Assembly (NCBI RefSeq): GCF_023333585.1
Contig: NZ_JAIQZN010000061.1
Location: 5,513-44,313, forward strand
Direction: 5' to 3'
DNA length: 38,801 nucleotides
Source of the DNA: Argonema antarcticum A004/B2
GTDB taxonomy: Bacteria; Cyanobacteriota; Cyanobacteriia; Cyanobacteriales; Aerosakkonemataceae
Below the pieces are notes generated by a model. It had not been told where the DNA came from. It saw nothing but the letters and a program-made list of their open reading frames with translations, and ran no database searches. A program made the translations under genes and the position numbers. Shown piece after piece: positions 15,434 to 21,337 of this stretch (within the stretch, counting starts at the first letter, position 1; each line of letters opens with the position of its first letter).

Positions 15434-15464
15434 CGCACCATCTAAACTGAAGAGTGAAATATCA

Positions 15465-15885
15465 CTAATTGGCTGCCCAAAGAATCGAAATATCACTATA
15501 TTGCTTGAACATTGAATCAGCACTTACAAGCATCATATCCTCAATTTGAGCCTGAGCAATCAACATTCGATCAAAGGGATCTCGATGATGTAATGGTAAC
15601 GCAGCCGCTCGTAAAGCATGAGGCGATCTAATTTCCAAATACTGGACATCTAACTGCACCATGCGACTAGAAATGTAGCTATCTATCGGTTCTGGCAATG
15701 GCAACTTTCCGATCGCAACTTTTATACCTATTTCCCAAATACTAGCAACAGAAAACCACAATTCGTTCCTTTCATCGGCAATATGTGCGTTCGCGCAGCG
15801 TGCCGTAGGCAATCGTATCCTCATTCAATCGCTCTGGTTCAGCAAACCACCATAACCAACACTGCGTATCCAGCAAAAGTTTCAC
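15465..15885 (-). pseudogene. vapC: VapC PIN toxin inactivated by a 22-bp SDR-like insertion
   Basis: A GTG at 15885, two bases after the antitoxin stop and behind GAGGGGG, starts VKLLLDTQCWLWWFAEPERL, then NEDTIA: the PIN opening with its first Asp. The frame then enters the inserted repeat (15790-15811) and stops at a TGA soon after. The rest of the toxin continues in another frame: HIADERNELWFSVASIWEIG, PHALRAAALPLHHRDPFDRM, DMMLVSADSMF. Removing 22 bp gives an uninterrupted NEDTIAHIADERNELWF and restores the CGATCGC target. A shorter ORF beginning inside the repeat (MRIRLPTARCANA) is an artefact of the insert and lacks the first catalytic Asp. Confidence 0.9.
15790..15816 (-). mobile_element. 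SDR-like element inserted in vapC
   Basis: On the minus strand: ACGAT, consensus core TGCCTACGGCACGCTGC, GCGAA, then CGCACAT. The insert adds 22 bp (3n+1) and so shifts the vapC frame. It is the only copy found within a coding sequence here, and the coding frame gives independent proof of the boundary. Confidence 0.9.
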
Positions 15886-15887
15886 TT

Positions 15888-16127
15888 TTAATCCCCCTCG
15901 AATGCTGCCAAAATCTCTTTTGGCAAAGGCTCATTAAAGTCCTCTGGTACAATAAATCTCCCTCGATCTTGCCCTAAACTAGCTCGTCGATTGGAGAAAT
16001 TACGAAACGGAACCAACTTCGCTATTGGGATAGATCCGTTTGAAATAATGATTTCTTCTCCAAGTTCCACACGCGACAATAGTCCTGAGAGATTTGTCTT
16101 AGCCTGATCGATATTTACAGTTTCCAT
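15888..16127 (-). CDS. Phd/YefM-family antitoxin
   Basis: A 79-residue protein with the Phd signature METVNIDQAKTNLSGLLSRV, GEEIIISNGSIPIAKLVPF, followed by a disordered acidic tail ending LPKEILAAFEGD that normally blocks a PIN-type toxin. Two bases separate its stop from the GTG of the disrupted vapC. The ORF shows no damage. Phd-type proteins usually repress their own promoter in complex with the toxin, so loss of the toxin may alter its expression. Confidence 0.88.
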   Translation of the reverse strand: METVNIDQAKTNLSGLLSRVELGEEIIISNGSIPIAKLVPFRNFSNRRASLGQDRGRFIVPEDFNEPLPKEILAAFEGD

Positions 16128-16198
16128 GCTCTTAAAAAACTAAGTCCATAAACTTAGTTTACTCCGATTGTGATAGTTGTGCAAGTTGGCAGCTGACA

Positions 16199-16262
16199 AG
16201 AAACCGGATTTCTCCGATAACTTTTGTCTTTTACAGAGATTTTATGAAGAAACCCAGTTTCT
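16199..16262. repeat. hairpin repeat, copy 4
   Basis: Arms AGAAACCGGATTTCT and AGAAACCCAGTTTCT, which no longer pair perfectly. The loop is the same as in copies 3 and 5. It is part of long composite copy A. Confidence 0.88.
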
Positions 16263-16271
16263 GACTCTCAC

Positions 16272-16298
16272 TCGATTGCCTACGGCACGCTGCGCGAT
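16272..16298. mobile_element. SDR-like 22-bp element, copy with TCGAT left repeat
   Basis: TCGAT, consensus core, GCGAT, then CGCACCAAT. The left repeat has one change. It is part of long composite copy A. Confidence 0.85.
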
Positions 16299-16499
16299 CG
16301 CACCAATAAAACAAAGTGCGATCGCATTGAAAACCCATACAGTTAGGTTTCAGATACGAATCTTGCTGATAATTTGGTACACTAAGTACGGTAGAGCCAT
16401 ATTGTTCAGTCCTGAGCAAACGTAGTATATTTGATTGTTAGAGTCTTTAGTTAAAGCTCGGCACAAGTGGTGTAAGTAAAAGCCTGTCCCTGTCCCCCT

Positions 16500-16736
16500 A
16501 TGCCTACAGTTTTGCAAGATGGTCCCTATGGATTCATCTTTTTTAGTTCCGATCGGGGTGAACCACCTCACATTCATGTGAAGCGCGATCGGCAACTTGC
16601 CAAATATTGGCTCGAGCCAATCACTCTGGAGAAAAACCGAGGCTTTAAAGATCGCGAATTGAACCAGATTGCTAAACTGGTGGAAGAACATCGAACAGTG
16701 TTGCTGGATGCGTGGCATGACTACTTTGATACTTGA
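16500..16736 (+). CDS. DUF4160 protein
   Basis: A 78-residue protein with the DUF4160 hallmarks: MPTVLQDGPYGFIFFSSDRG, EPPHIHVKRD and the later Asn-Gln-Ile-Ala-Lys helix with EEHRTVLLDAWHDYF. This family almost always precedes a DUF2442 gene and the pair is usually treated as toxin-antitoxin-like, although the mechanism is not settled. The stop lies 20 bases into the next gene. No good ribosome site precedes the ATG (upstream is pyrimidine-rich). Confidence 0.88.
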   Translation: MPTVLQDGPYGFIFFSSDRGEPPHIHVKRDRQLAKYWLEPITLEKNRGFKDRELNQIAKLVEEHRTVLLDAWHDYFDT

Positions 16737-17022
16737 GACGGAACCAATCGCAAGCCAAGTCAGTGTCACTAATGACAAGCTGATTGTAGACCTGGCTGAC
16801 GGTCGCAGCATCAGCGTTCCTCTGGTTTGGTATCCTCGTTTGATGCACGCCTGTGCCTCCGAGCGACAAAACTGGCAATTGCTGGGTGATGGCTATGCGA
16901 TTGAATGGACCGATCTCGACGAGCATATTGGAATTGAAGGGTTGTTAGCAGGTCGGCGAAGTGGCGAAAGTCAGAGGTCGTTAGAGCGTTGGTTATCAAC
17001 ACGCAGCGGTCTAATGCGATAA
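16717..17022 (+). CDS. DUF2442 protein
   Basis: 101 residues from the ATG at 16717 inside the end of the DUF4160 gene. The core VSVTNDKLIVDLADGRSISV, PLVWYPRL, NWQLLGDGYAIEWTDLDEHI, GIEGLLAGRRSGES is typical of DUF2442. Overlap with DUF4160 by 20 bases indicates translational coupling. Both reading frames are intact. Confidence 0.88.
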   Translation: MTTLILETEPIASQVSVTNDKLIVDLADGRSISVPLVWYPRLMHACASERQNWQLLGDGYAIEWTDLDEHIGIEGLLAGRRSGESQRSLERWLSTRSGLMR

Positions 17023-17053
17023 TTGTACCGAATCAGAACTTTTAGCTGTAAAA

Positions 17054-17105
17054 ATCCGATCCATTTCCACTATGACAATGCGATGATTGGACGGATAGCG
17101 ATCGC
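17054..17105. repeat. leader repeat, right half only
   Basis: ATCCATTTCCACTATGACAA through GATGATTGGACGGATA to GCGATCGC matches the last 50 bp of the full copies. The left half, CTCACAATC and before, is missing. It leads directly into hairpin copy 5. Confidence 0.8.
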
Positions 17106-17112
17106 CCTGACA

Positions 17113-17176
17113 AGAAACCGGGTTTCTCCGATAACTTTTGTCTTTTACAGAGATTTTATGAAGAAACCCGTTTTCT
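17113..17176. repeat. hairpin repeat, copy 5
   Basis: Arms AGAAACCGGGTTTCT and AGAAACCCGTTTTCT with the same right-arm change as copy 3, implying that these two share a recent source. The right flank reads AACTCTCACGCGAT. Confidence 0.9.
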
Positions 17177-17185
17177 AACTCTCAC

Positions 17186-17212
17186 GCGATTGCCTACGGC
17201 ACGCTGCGCGAA
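17186..17212. mobile_element. SDR-like 22-bp element, GCGAA copy
   Basis: GCGAT, consensus core, GCGAA, then CGCACCAC. It has the same GCGAA right end as the copies at 14229 and in vapC, so GCGAA is a sub-lineage mark. Confidence 0.85.
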
Positions 17213-17244
17213 CGCACCACAAAAGAAAGTGCGATCGCCCAACA

Positions 17245-17715
17245 TTAATTATCCGCCAGTAATCGTTCTAGCAAACTCGGTGCAACCCAAAAGCCAACTT
17301 CTCGCAACTGTTCAAAAGTTGTCTCTAAGTCCAGCAAACTAAATCTAGCAGCGTCTTTCAAAATACCCAGAAGACCGATAATTTTTAATCCCCGTGACAA
17401 TGCTATTCTTCTTGCTGCTTTGTCGTCCAAAATCACCAGATCTGCTTTCAGTTGTTCTGCGAGTAAAATAGCCTCTCGTTCACCTGGATCTAGTTTTTCC
17501 AGTTCAATACTTTGAACAGTTTCCATCGCTTGTATCTGAAGCCAGTCGGGAGGGTTAGCAATCCAGCTTTTTACTACAGGCGGTGACTCAGACGCACTCA
17601 GTTCATCAGCAACAGTTTGAGGAATGGTGACAACGTTGTACAAAATTTGTAGTATTTCAATCTGGTTAATCAGCAACAAGTAACAAATTCCCGAAGTGTC
17701 AGAAACGACAATCAT
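17245..17715 (-). CDS. DUF3368 PIN-domain toxin, intact
   Basis: A 156-residue protein opening MIVVSDTSGICYLLLINQIE with the first Asp of the PIN domain in VSDTS. Then come TVADEL, LDPGEREAILLAEQ and DLVILDDKAARRIA, giving the expected set of acidic residues for metal-dependent RNase activity. The ending GLLGILKDAARFSLLDLETT, REVGFWVAPSLLERLL is typical of the family. Its ATG overlaps the upstream UPF0175 stop by four bases. It is a full-length comparison for the decayed relative at 18158-18339. Confidence 0.88.
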   Translation of the reverse strand: MIVVSDTSGICYLLLINQIEILQILYNVVTIPQTVADELSASESPPVVKSWIANPPDWLQIQAMETVQSIELEKLDPGEREAILLAEQLKADLVILDDKAARRIALSRGLKIIGLLGILKDAARFSLLDLETTFEQLREVGFWVAPSLLERLLADN

Positions 17716-17978
17716 TGCGCTCTGAACTCCTGAAGAGTTTGAAGATCTTGTTCTAATTCTGCTTCGTCATAGTTCAGATAAACACCCATCCGCTTCAAAA
17801 AGGCGTGAGTCTCAAGACGAGATGGTAGATTGAGTATTTGACGCACTTCAGCAGTGTTGACTTTGCCACAGTGGTAAGCATCAGCAATAATTACTTCTAG
17901 GAGCCGATGGGAGAGACTGCCATAGTTTTGGTCGAGGCGTTGAGCAATTTCATCAGGAATTTCAACTGTGATTTGCAT
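17712..17978 (-). CDS. UPF0175 antitoxin
   Basis: An 88-residue protein, MQITVEIPDEIAQRLDQNYG, with helices VIIADAYHCGKVNTAEVRQI and LPSRLETHAFLKRMGVYLNY that match UPF0175, the usual partner of DUF3368 PIN toxins. It likely binds DNA and the toxin. The ATGA overlap with the toxin is present. Confidence 0.9.
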   Translation of the reverse strand: MQITVEIPDEIAQRLDQNYGSLSHRLLEVIIADAYHCGKVNTAEVRQILNLPSRLETHAFLKRMGVYLNYDEAELEQDLQTLQEFRAQ

Positions 17979-18064
17979 ACTATCTTTAGGGAATAGGTTT
18001 AATCCTAGCTCTATGATAAGCGATCGCCTCTCCTTTCTTAACGCAAATGTCTATGGCGCGAATA

Positions 18065-18091
18065 GCGATTGCCTACGGCACGCTGCGCGAT
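18065..18091. mobile_element. SDR-like 22-bp element, consensus copy with identifiable empty partner
   Basis: GCGAT, consensus core, GCGAT, CGCACCACC. The upstream DNA, GCGATCGCCTCTCCTTTC through GTCTATGGCGCGAATA, is repeated at 18655-18697, where the junction reads GGGATCGCTAC without insert. This is the second occupied/empty comparison in the window. Confidence 0.88.
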
Positions 18092-18157
18092 CGCACCACC
18101 AAAATAAAGCGCGATCGCACCATTTACAATTACTGAGGCTGTCTATGTGATGGTTTT

Positions 18158-18339
18158 TTAAGGTGATTCATCCTCATCAACCAGATGGAGAACACTATTG
18201 TATAAAGGTGCAGCAATCCAAAATCCAGCTTCGTCGATCAAAGCATCTAGCAAAGGTTTCACCGCAGTAATCAAACCTTGACTCTTTGCTTAATTGCCGC
18301 CAGGTTGTTGATAGGTGACGTATCGCTGACAATAATCAC
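18158..18339 (-). pseudogene. DUF3368 PIN toxin remnant with internal deletion and frameshift
   Basis: A GTG at 18339 overlapping the antitoxin stop (GTGA) starts VIIVSDTSPINNLAAIKQ, the first 18 residues of a DUF3368 toxin. The frame then stops. In another frame the DNA continues SQGLITAVKPLLDALIDEAG, FWIAAPLYNSVLHLVDEDES, the last 40 or so residues of the same family. About 90 residues of the middle, including most catalytic acids, are gone compared with the intact gene at 17245-17715. The short span (182 nt) and two frames make activity impossible. Confidence 0.85.
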
Positions 18340-18581
18340 AACCTACCCATCTCCCGTAAATTTTTAATGTCTTGTTGAAAATCTTCTACACCATAATGTA
18401 CCGGGATTTGACGGCTTGCCAGCAGGTGCTGAAAAGCAATCCGGTTCATCAGCGCAAACCGACTCGCTTGAGCCAAAGTCAGCTTTTCTCTCTGAAAGAG
18501 CATAATAGCAATTTCTTGCCTCATTTCGGCTTCAGTCATGCGAGTTACAGTTAAAACTTCATCCGAGATCGCAATACTCAT
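18336..18581 (-). CDS. UPF0175 antitoxin with a dead toxin partner
   Basis: An 81-residue protein, MSIAISDEVLTVTRMTEAEM, RQEIAIMLFQREKLTLAQAS, RFALMNRIAFQHLLASRQIP, VHYGVEDFQQDIKNLREMGR: the UPF0175 fold with its typical final helix. It is of a different subtype from the one at 17712 (low identity), so the two loci were acquired separately and are not a tandem duplication. It overlaps the toxin remnant by four bases. The ORF is complete. Confidence 0.88.
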   Translation of the reverse strand: MSIAISDEVLTVTRMTEAEMRQEIAIMLFQREKLTLAQASRFALMNRIAFQHLLASRQIPVHYGVEDFQQDIKNLREMGRL

Positions 18582-18607
18582 AACTCAAATCCTTATCTAT
18601 CATCTTA

Positions 18608-18661
18608 TAATCTTATCTCTTTCTAGCGTGAGAATGCAATGATTAGACCGAGAGCGATCGC
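18608..18661. repeat. diverged leader repeat
   Basis: TAATCTTATCTCTTTCTAGC, then GAGAATGCAATGATTAGACC and GCGATCG. It corresponds to the right half of the leader repeat with many changes. The region 18582-19312 holds this, the empty site near 18695, long composite copy B and hairpin copy 7, and no supported gene; a stretch at 18710-18830 shows nothing I can name. Confidence 0.55.
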
Positions 18662-18849
18662 CTCTCCTTTCTTAACGAAAATGTCTATGGTGCGAATAGG
18701 GATCGCTACTTTAACGCAGGTTGGCTTGAGGGACTAAACCCAAAATTCACCTACGCAACTGATAAGGTAAGCAATATCCACCCTGTTTACCCGTAAGATA
18801 TCATAAAATAAAGGAGTTCCTAGAAGTCAGAGTAGCGATCGCCCTGACA

Positions 18850-18913
18850 AGAAACCGGGTTTCTCGGATAACTTTTGTCTTTTACAGAGATTTTATGAAG
18901 AAACCCAGTTTCT
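18850..18913. repeat. hairpin repeat, copy 6
   Basis: Arms AGAAACCGGGTTTCT and AGAAACCCAGTTTCT with one mismatch. The right flank GACTCTCAGGCGAT is identical to that of the empty-site copy 1 up to the insertion point. Confidence 0.9.
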
Positions 18914-18922
18914 GACTCTCAG

Positions 18923-18949
18923 GCGATTGCCTACGGCACGCTGCGCGAT
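18923..18949. mobile_element. SDR-like 22-bp element, best occupied-site match
   Basis: CTCAGGCGAT, consensus core, GCGAT, CGCACCAC. Hairpin copy 1 has CTCAGGCGATCGCACTACC at the same place, so the only difference is the 22-bp insertion. This is the clearest proof of size and target. Confidence 0.92.
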
Positions 18950-19129
18950 CGCACCACAAAAGAAAGTGCGATCGCATTGAAAACCCATACAGTTAGGTTT
19001 CAGATACAAATCTTGCTGATAATTTGGTACACTAAGTACGGTAGAGCCATATTGAGTTGGTGTCACCACAGTGGGTGAAATTCGCTCGGAAGGCGGAGAT
19101 GTCATCCGTACTTCTGGCAGAAGCTCTTA

Positions 19130-19195
19130 AGAAACCGGGTTTCTGAGATAACTCAAGCCTCTGTGCCGAGATGAGTGTTTAGAAACCCGGTTTCT
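19130..19195. repeat. hairpin repeat, copy 7 with unrelated loop
   Basis: Perfectly paired arms AGAAACCGGGTTTCT and AGAAACCCGGTTTCT, but the loop (GAGATAACTCAAGCCTCTGT...) differs almost completely from the other copies. The arms are conserved while the loop is not, as expected if the arms are the functional part. Downstream GGCGATCGCC is unoccupied by the SDR-like element. Confidence 0.88.
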
Positions 19196-19312
19196 CACCC
19201 CCAGGCGATCGCCAAAAATAAAAGAGCGATCGCTTTTTCTGCAACTAGCAAGCCGAATTGTGGTTTTATGAGATAAAATCTTGGAAAAGCCATTACCGCA
19301 TTGCTGCAACCC

Positions 19313-19576
19313 ATGATCGTAACTATCGAAGGCATTTATCAGAATGGGCAAATCGAGCTAACCCAGTTACCGCAGAACATGAGCGATCGCACTCAAGTCC
19401 TCGTCACCTTTCTTGAACCGGGCAAAATCGATCCAACCAAACTAAGCCAACTGATTGACAAACTAGAAACCATCGCAGGCATTCAGCAAGGTTTTGAGGA
19501 ACTCAATGCTGGGCAAACTCGCCCCATCGGGGATTTCGGACAAGGAATGCAACAGAAATATGACATTTCAGGTTGA
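19313..19576 (+). CDS. antitoxin of a RelE/ParE pair
   Basis: 87 residues from the ATG at 19313; a TTG four codons upstream is less likely. The N-terminal part MIVTIEGIYQNGQIELTQLP is a short beta-rich domain (AF2212-like style) seen in small antitoxins. The C-terminal part IAGIQQGFEELNAGQTRPIG is a toxin-binding tail. It overlaps the following toxin by 17 bases. A GCGATCGC lies within the coding region as an ordinary codon context. Confidence 0.7.
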   Translation: MIVTIEGIYQNGQIELTQLPQNMSDRTQVLVTFLEPGKIDPTKLSQLIDKLETIAGIQQGFEELNAGQTRPIGDFGQGMQQKYDISG

Positions 19577-19880
19577 AATTACCCCGATTGCAGAAACCCA
19601 AATCGAGCAAGCCTACTGCTGGTATCGAGAGCGGAATCCTGAGTTTGCCGATCGCTGGTTTCGCGGATTGATGAATGCGATTGCAACACTTCAAGAAAAA
19701 CCCCGACGCTGTGCCGAAGCCGTCGAACACGAAATTTTTACTGAAGAAGTCCGACAGCTACTTTACGGAAAATCTAAAAATATCTACCGAGTGCTATTTA
19801 CTATTCGAGATCCTAAAGTTTACGTTTTGTATGTTCGCCATATAGCACAAGCACCATTGACTGTAGACGATCTAGAATAG
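19560..19880 (+). CDS. RelE/ParE-family toxin, apparently intact
   Basis: 106 residues from the ATG at 19560. MTFQVEITPIAETQIEQAYC, WYRERNPEFADRWFRGL, ATLQEKPRRCAEAVE, EEVRQLLYGKSKNIYRVLFT and VYVLYVRHIAQ show the RelE/ParE fold: first helix pair, then the beta sheet with the RxLLYG motif and a C-terminal strand with RH. It would cleave mRNA on the ribosome or inhibit gyrase; the fold alone does not tell which. The preceding antitoxin overlaps by 17 bases. Confidence 0.85.
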   Translation: MTFQVEITPIAETQIEQAYCWYRERNPEFADRWFRGLMNAIATLQEKPRRCAEAVEHEIFTEEVRQLLYGKSKNIYRVLFTIRDPKVYVLYVRHIAQAPLTVDDLE

Positions 19881-19967
19881 GTTGAGTTGACGCTATACTC
19901 ATCGGTTGCTATAACTTCCTGACTGGGTTTCAAAAACAGTGGCTCCTAAACTGGTTGAAGAACAAGG

Positions 19968-20007
19968 AAACCCAACATCTTTTTTTACTCACAATCGCGG
20001 CGATCGC
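19968..20007. repeat. leader repeat, left half
   Basis: AAACCCAACATCTTTTTTTA, then CTCACAATC and GGCGATCGC. Only the left part is present, complementary to the right-half copy at 17054. Confidence 0.65.
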
Positions 20008-20060
20008 TTTTCGAGTAAGGATATTTGGTATAATTTGGATGGGTGTACGCAGCGTTAACT

Positions 20061-20147
20061 ATGAAAACTCGCAGTTTTACAGTGATTGTTTACAAAGAAG
20101 ATGATGTCTACATAGCTGAATGCCTAGAAGCTGGCACCTTGCTCTAA
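20061..20147 (+). pseudogene. HicB-like antitoxin fragment
   Basis: 28 codons, MKTRSFTVIVYKEDDVYIAE then CLEAGTLL and TAA. This is the start of a HicB-type antitoxin, whose usual continuation is a further strand and helix (VSQGxTIEEAIANLKEA). The fragment ends before them and the downstream DNA runs straight into the sufU promoter region. No HicA toxin is next to it. It may be a truncated leftover. Confidence 0.6.
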
Positions 20148-20184
20148 TATTAAGAAAGATAAATAACTTTTTACCAGTCCCATC

Positions 20185-20667
20185 ATGACTCTGGGTAATC
20201 TGCGCGACCTCTATCAACAGGTCATTCTGGAACATTACAAGAAGCCAAAGCACAAGGGCCAAACCAACCCGGTGCATCGGTATCAGAAGGGACATAACCC
20301 TTCCTGCGGCGATACGATCGAACTCACGTTGCAGCTCAACGATGCTGGCGACACGATCGTGGATGCCAAATTTCAAGGCGAAGGCTGTGCAATCTCTATG
20401 GCATCTGCGGATTTGATGGCAGAAGCTTTACAGGGCAAAACCATCAAAGAAGCCCTGGAGATGGTGGAACGCTTCCAAGGCATGATGAAAGGAGAAACAG
20501 AGTTCCCCAAAGAACAGCGCAAGTTGAACGTCATGCAAGGCGTCTCCCAGTTCCCCGTGCGGATTAAATGTGCTAACCTAACTTGGCACGCCCTCAAAGC
20601 TGCCCTAGAATCGTCCAACGGTTCTCAGCTAGATGGGTTCATTAGCAACGAAAAGGAAGAACGTTGA
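20185..20667 (+). CDS. sufU: SufU-type iron-sulfur cluster assembly protein
   Basis: A 160-residue NifU/IscU-like protein of the SUF system. Three conserved cysteines are visible: Cys41 in NPSCGD, Cys68 in EGCAIS, and Cys129 in RIKCANL, with Asp43 next to the first. The insertion between the second and third cysteine (about 98-115, GMMKGETEFPKEQRKL) distinguishes SufU from IscU. It would accept sulfur from the cysteine desulfurase SufS and serve as zinc-dependent sulfur acceptor or scaffold. ycf51 follows after six bases on the same strand, so they may share a message. The suf genes sufBCDS are not in this window. Confidence 0.93.
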   Translation: MTLGNLRDLYQQVILEHYKKPKHKGQTNPVHRYQKGHNPSCGDTIELTLQLNDAGDTIVDAKFQGEGCAISMASADLMAEALQGKTIKEALEMVERFQGMMKGETEFPKEQRKLNVMQGVSQFPVRIKCANLTWHALKAALESSNGSQLDGFISNEKEER

Positions 20668-20673
20668 ATCGCC

Positions 20674-21177
20674 ATGATCGCAACAGCTGAGTTTCTCCTA
20701 GCCGCCAAATGGGTTGGTATCGCCACCCTGGCTTTTGCTGCCCTAGCAGTGTTCGGATTTATCTTTAAGTGGGGCATCCGATTTCGGCTGGTAGGCATCA
20801 CCGGCTTTATGGGCGTCCTCACTGGTGGTTTATTTGCCCTGGGTTTGGTGCCATTTATTCATACCGAGATTCCGGGTGCGGTTCATTTTTCGCTGATCTA
20901 TGATAATGGGGCGACCCAAGCTGCGATCGCACTTCCCCCTGACATTACGGAATCCCAATTAGACGCCACCCTTCGTCAAGCTGCTGGTAATTTGTTTTCC
21001 AACGGTCGCTTAGGAAACGCCAGCGATAAATTGACGATTCGGGCTCGCACTATTATCCACCCGGAGCCTGGGGTTTCGCAACCGCTTTACTTGGGTCAGG
21101 TAACGCGATCGCTTTCCAACCGCGACGAAGAGTTGAACATTGAAATTTATCGGCAAAATCTAGCTCAAAAAAGTTAA
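20674..21177 (+). CDS. ycf51: Ycf51 family protein (DUF2518)
   Basis: A 167-residue membrane protein. Two apolar segments at about 10-30 and 42-62 enclose FKWGIRFRLVGITGFMGVLT, the signature of Ycf51, a family conserved in cyanobacteria and some plastids with no established function. The rest is a soluble domain (VHFSLIYDNGATQAAIALPP onward). The start follows the sufU stop by six bases. Confidence 0.88.
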   Translation: MIATAEFLLAAKWVGIATLAFAALAVFGFIFKWGIRFRLVGITGFMGVLTGGLFALGLVPFIHTEIPGAVHFSLIYDNGATQAAIALPPDITESQLDATLRQAAGNLFSNGRLGNASDKLTIRARTIIHPEPGVSQPLYLGQVTRSLSNRDEELNIEIYRQNLAQKS

Positions 21178-21337
21178 AAGCCAATCGATTGGTTGCTCAA
21201 GACATTATCGGTCAAAAGTCAAAAGTCAAAAGAAAGAACAACAATAAAAAATCCTTCTTTTGCTTTTTGTCTTTTAATTTTCGCCTTAAAATAAACCTCT
21301 GCCTTGTTTGTATCTAAACCCATCCCTGTCCTTTACC

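Larger units (their letters stand above)
16193..16404. repeat. long composite repeat, copy A (partner at 18844-19054)
   Basis: About 212 bp: hairpin copy 4, SDR-like element, HIP1, then a unique-looking tail GAAAACCCATACAGTTAGG to GGTAGAGCCATATTG. It is repeated in direct orientation 2.65 kb downstream with few substitutions and one 1-bp indel. In the last 75 bp only one base differs. This implies a recent duplication or gene conversion. The gap 16128-16499 holds this block and no gene. Confidence 0.9.
18844..19054. repeat. long composite repeat, copy B (partner at 16193-16404)
   Basis: About 211 bp: hairpin copy 6, SDR-like element, HIP1 and the tail ending GTAGAGCCATATTG. It is nearly identical to copy A. 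Minus-strand ORFs that run through both copies share translated repeat text and should not be annotated as genes. Confidence 0.9.

Noticed and set aside
15465-15824. Short VapC ORF starting MRIRLPTARCANA
   Set aside because: Its first residues come from the 22-bp insert and it lacks the first catalytic Asp. It is treated as part of the vapC pseudogene.
16177-16425. Plus- and minus-strand ORFs across the composite repeat (also 18893-19105, 13182-13433 and 13315-13554)
   Set aside because: Similar peptide text recurs at each repeat copy (for example LPTARCAIA or the reverse-frame RAACRRQS), so these are translated repeats, not genes.
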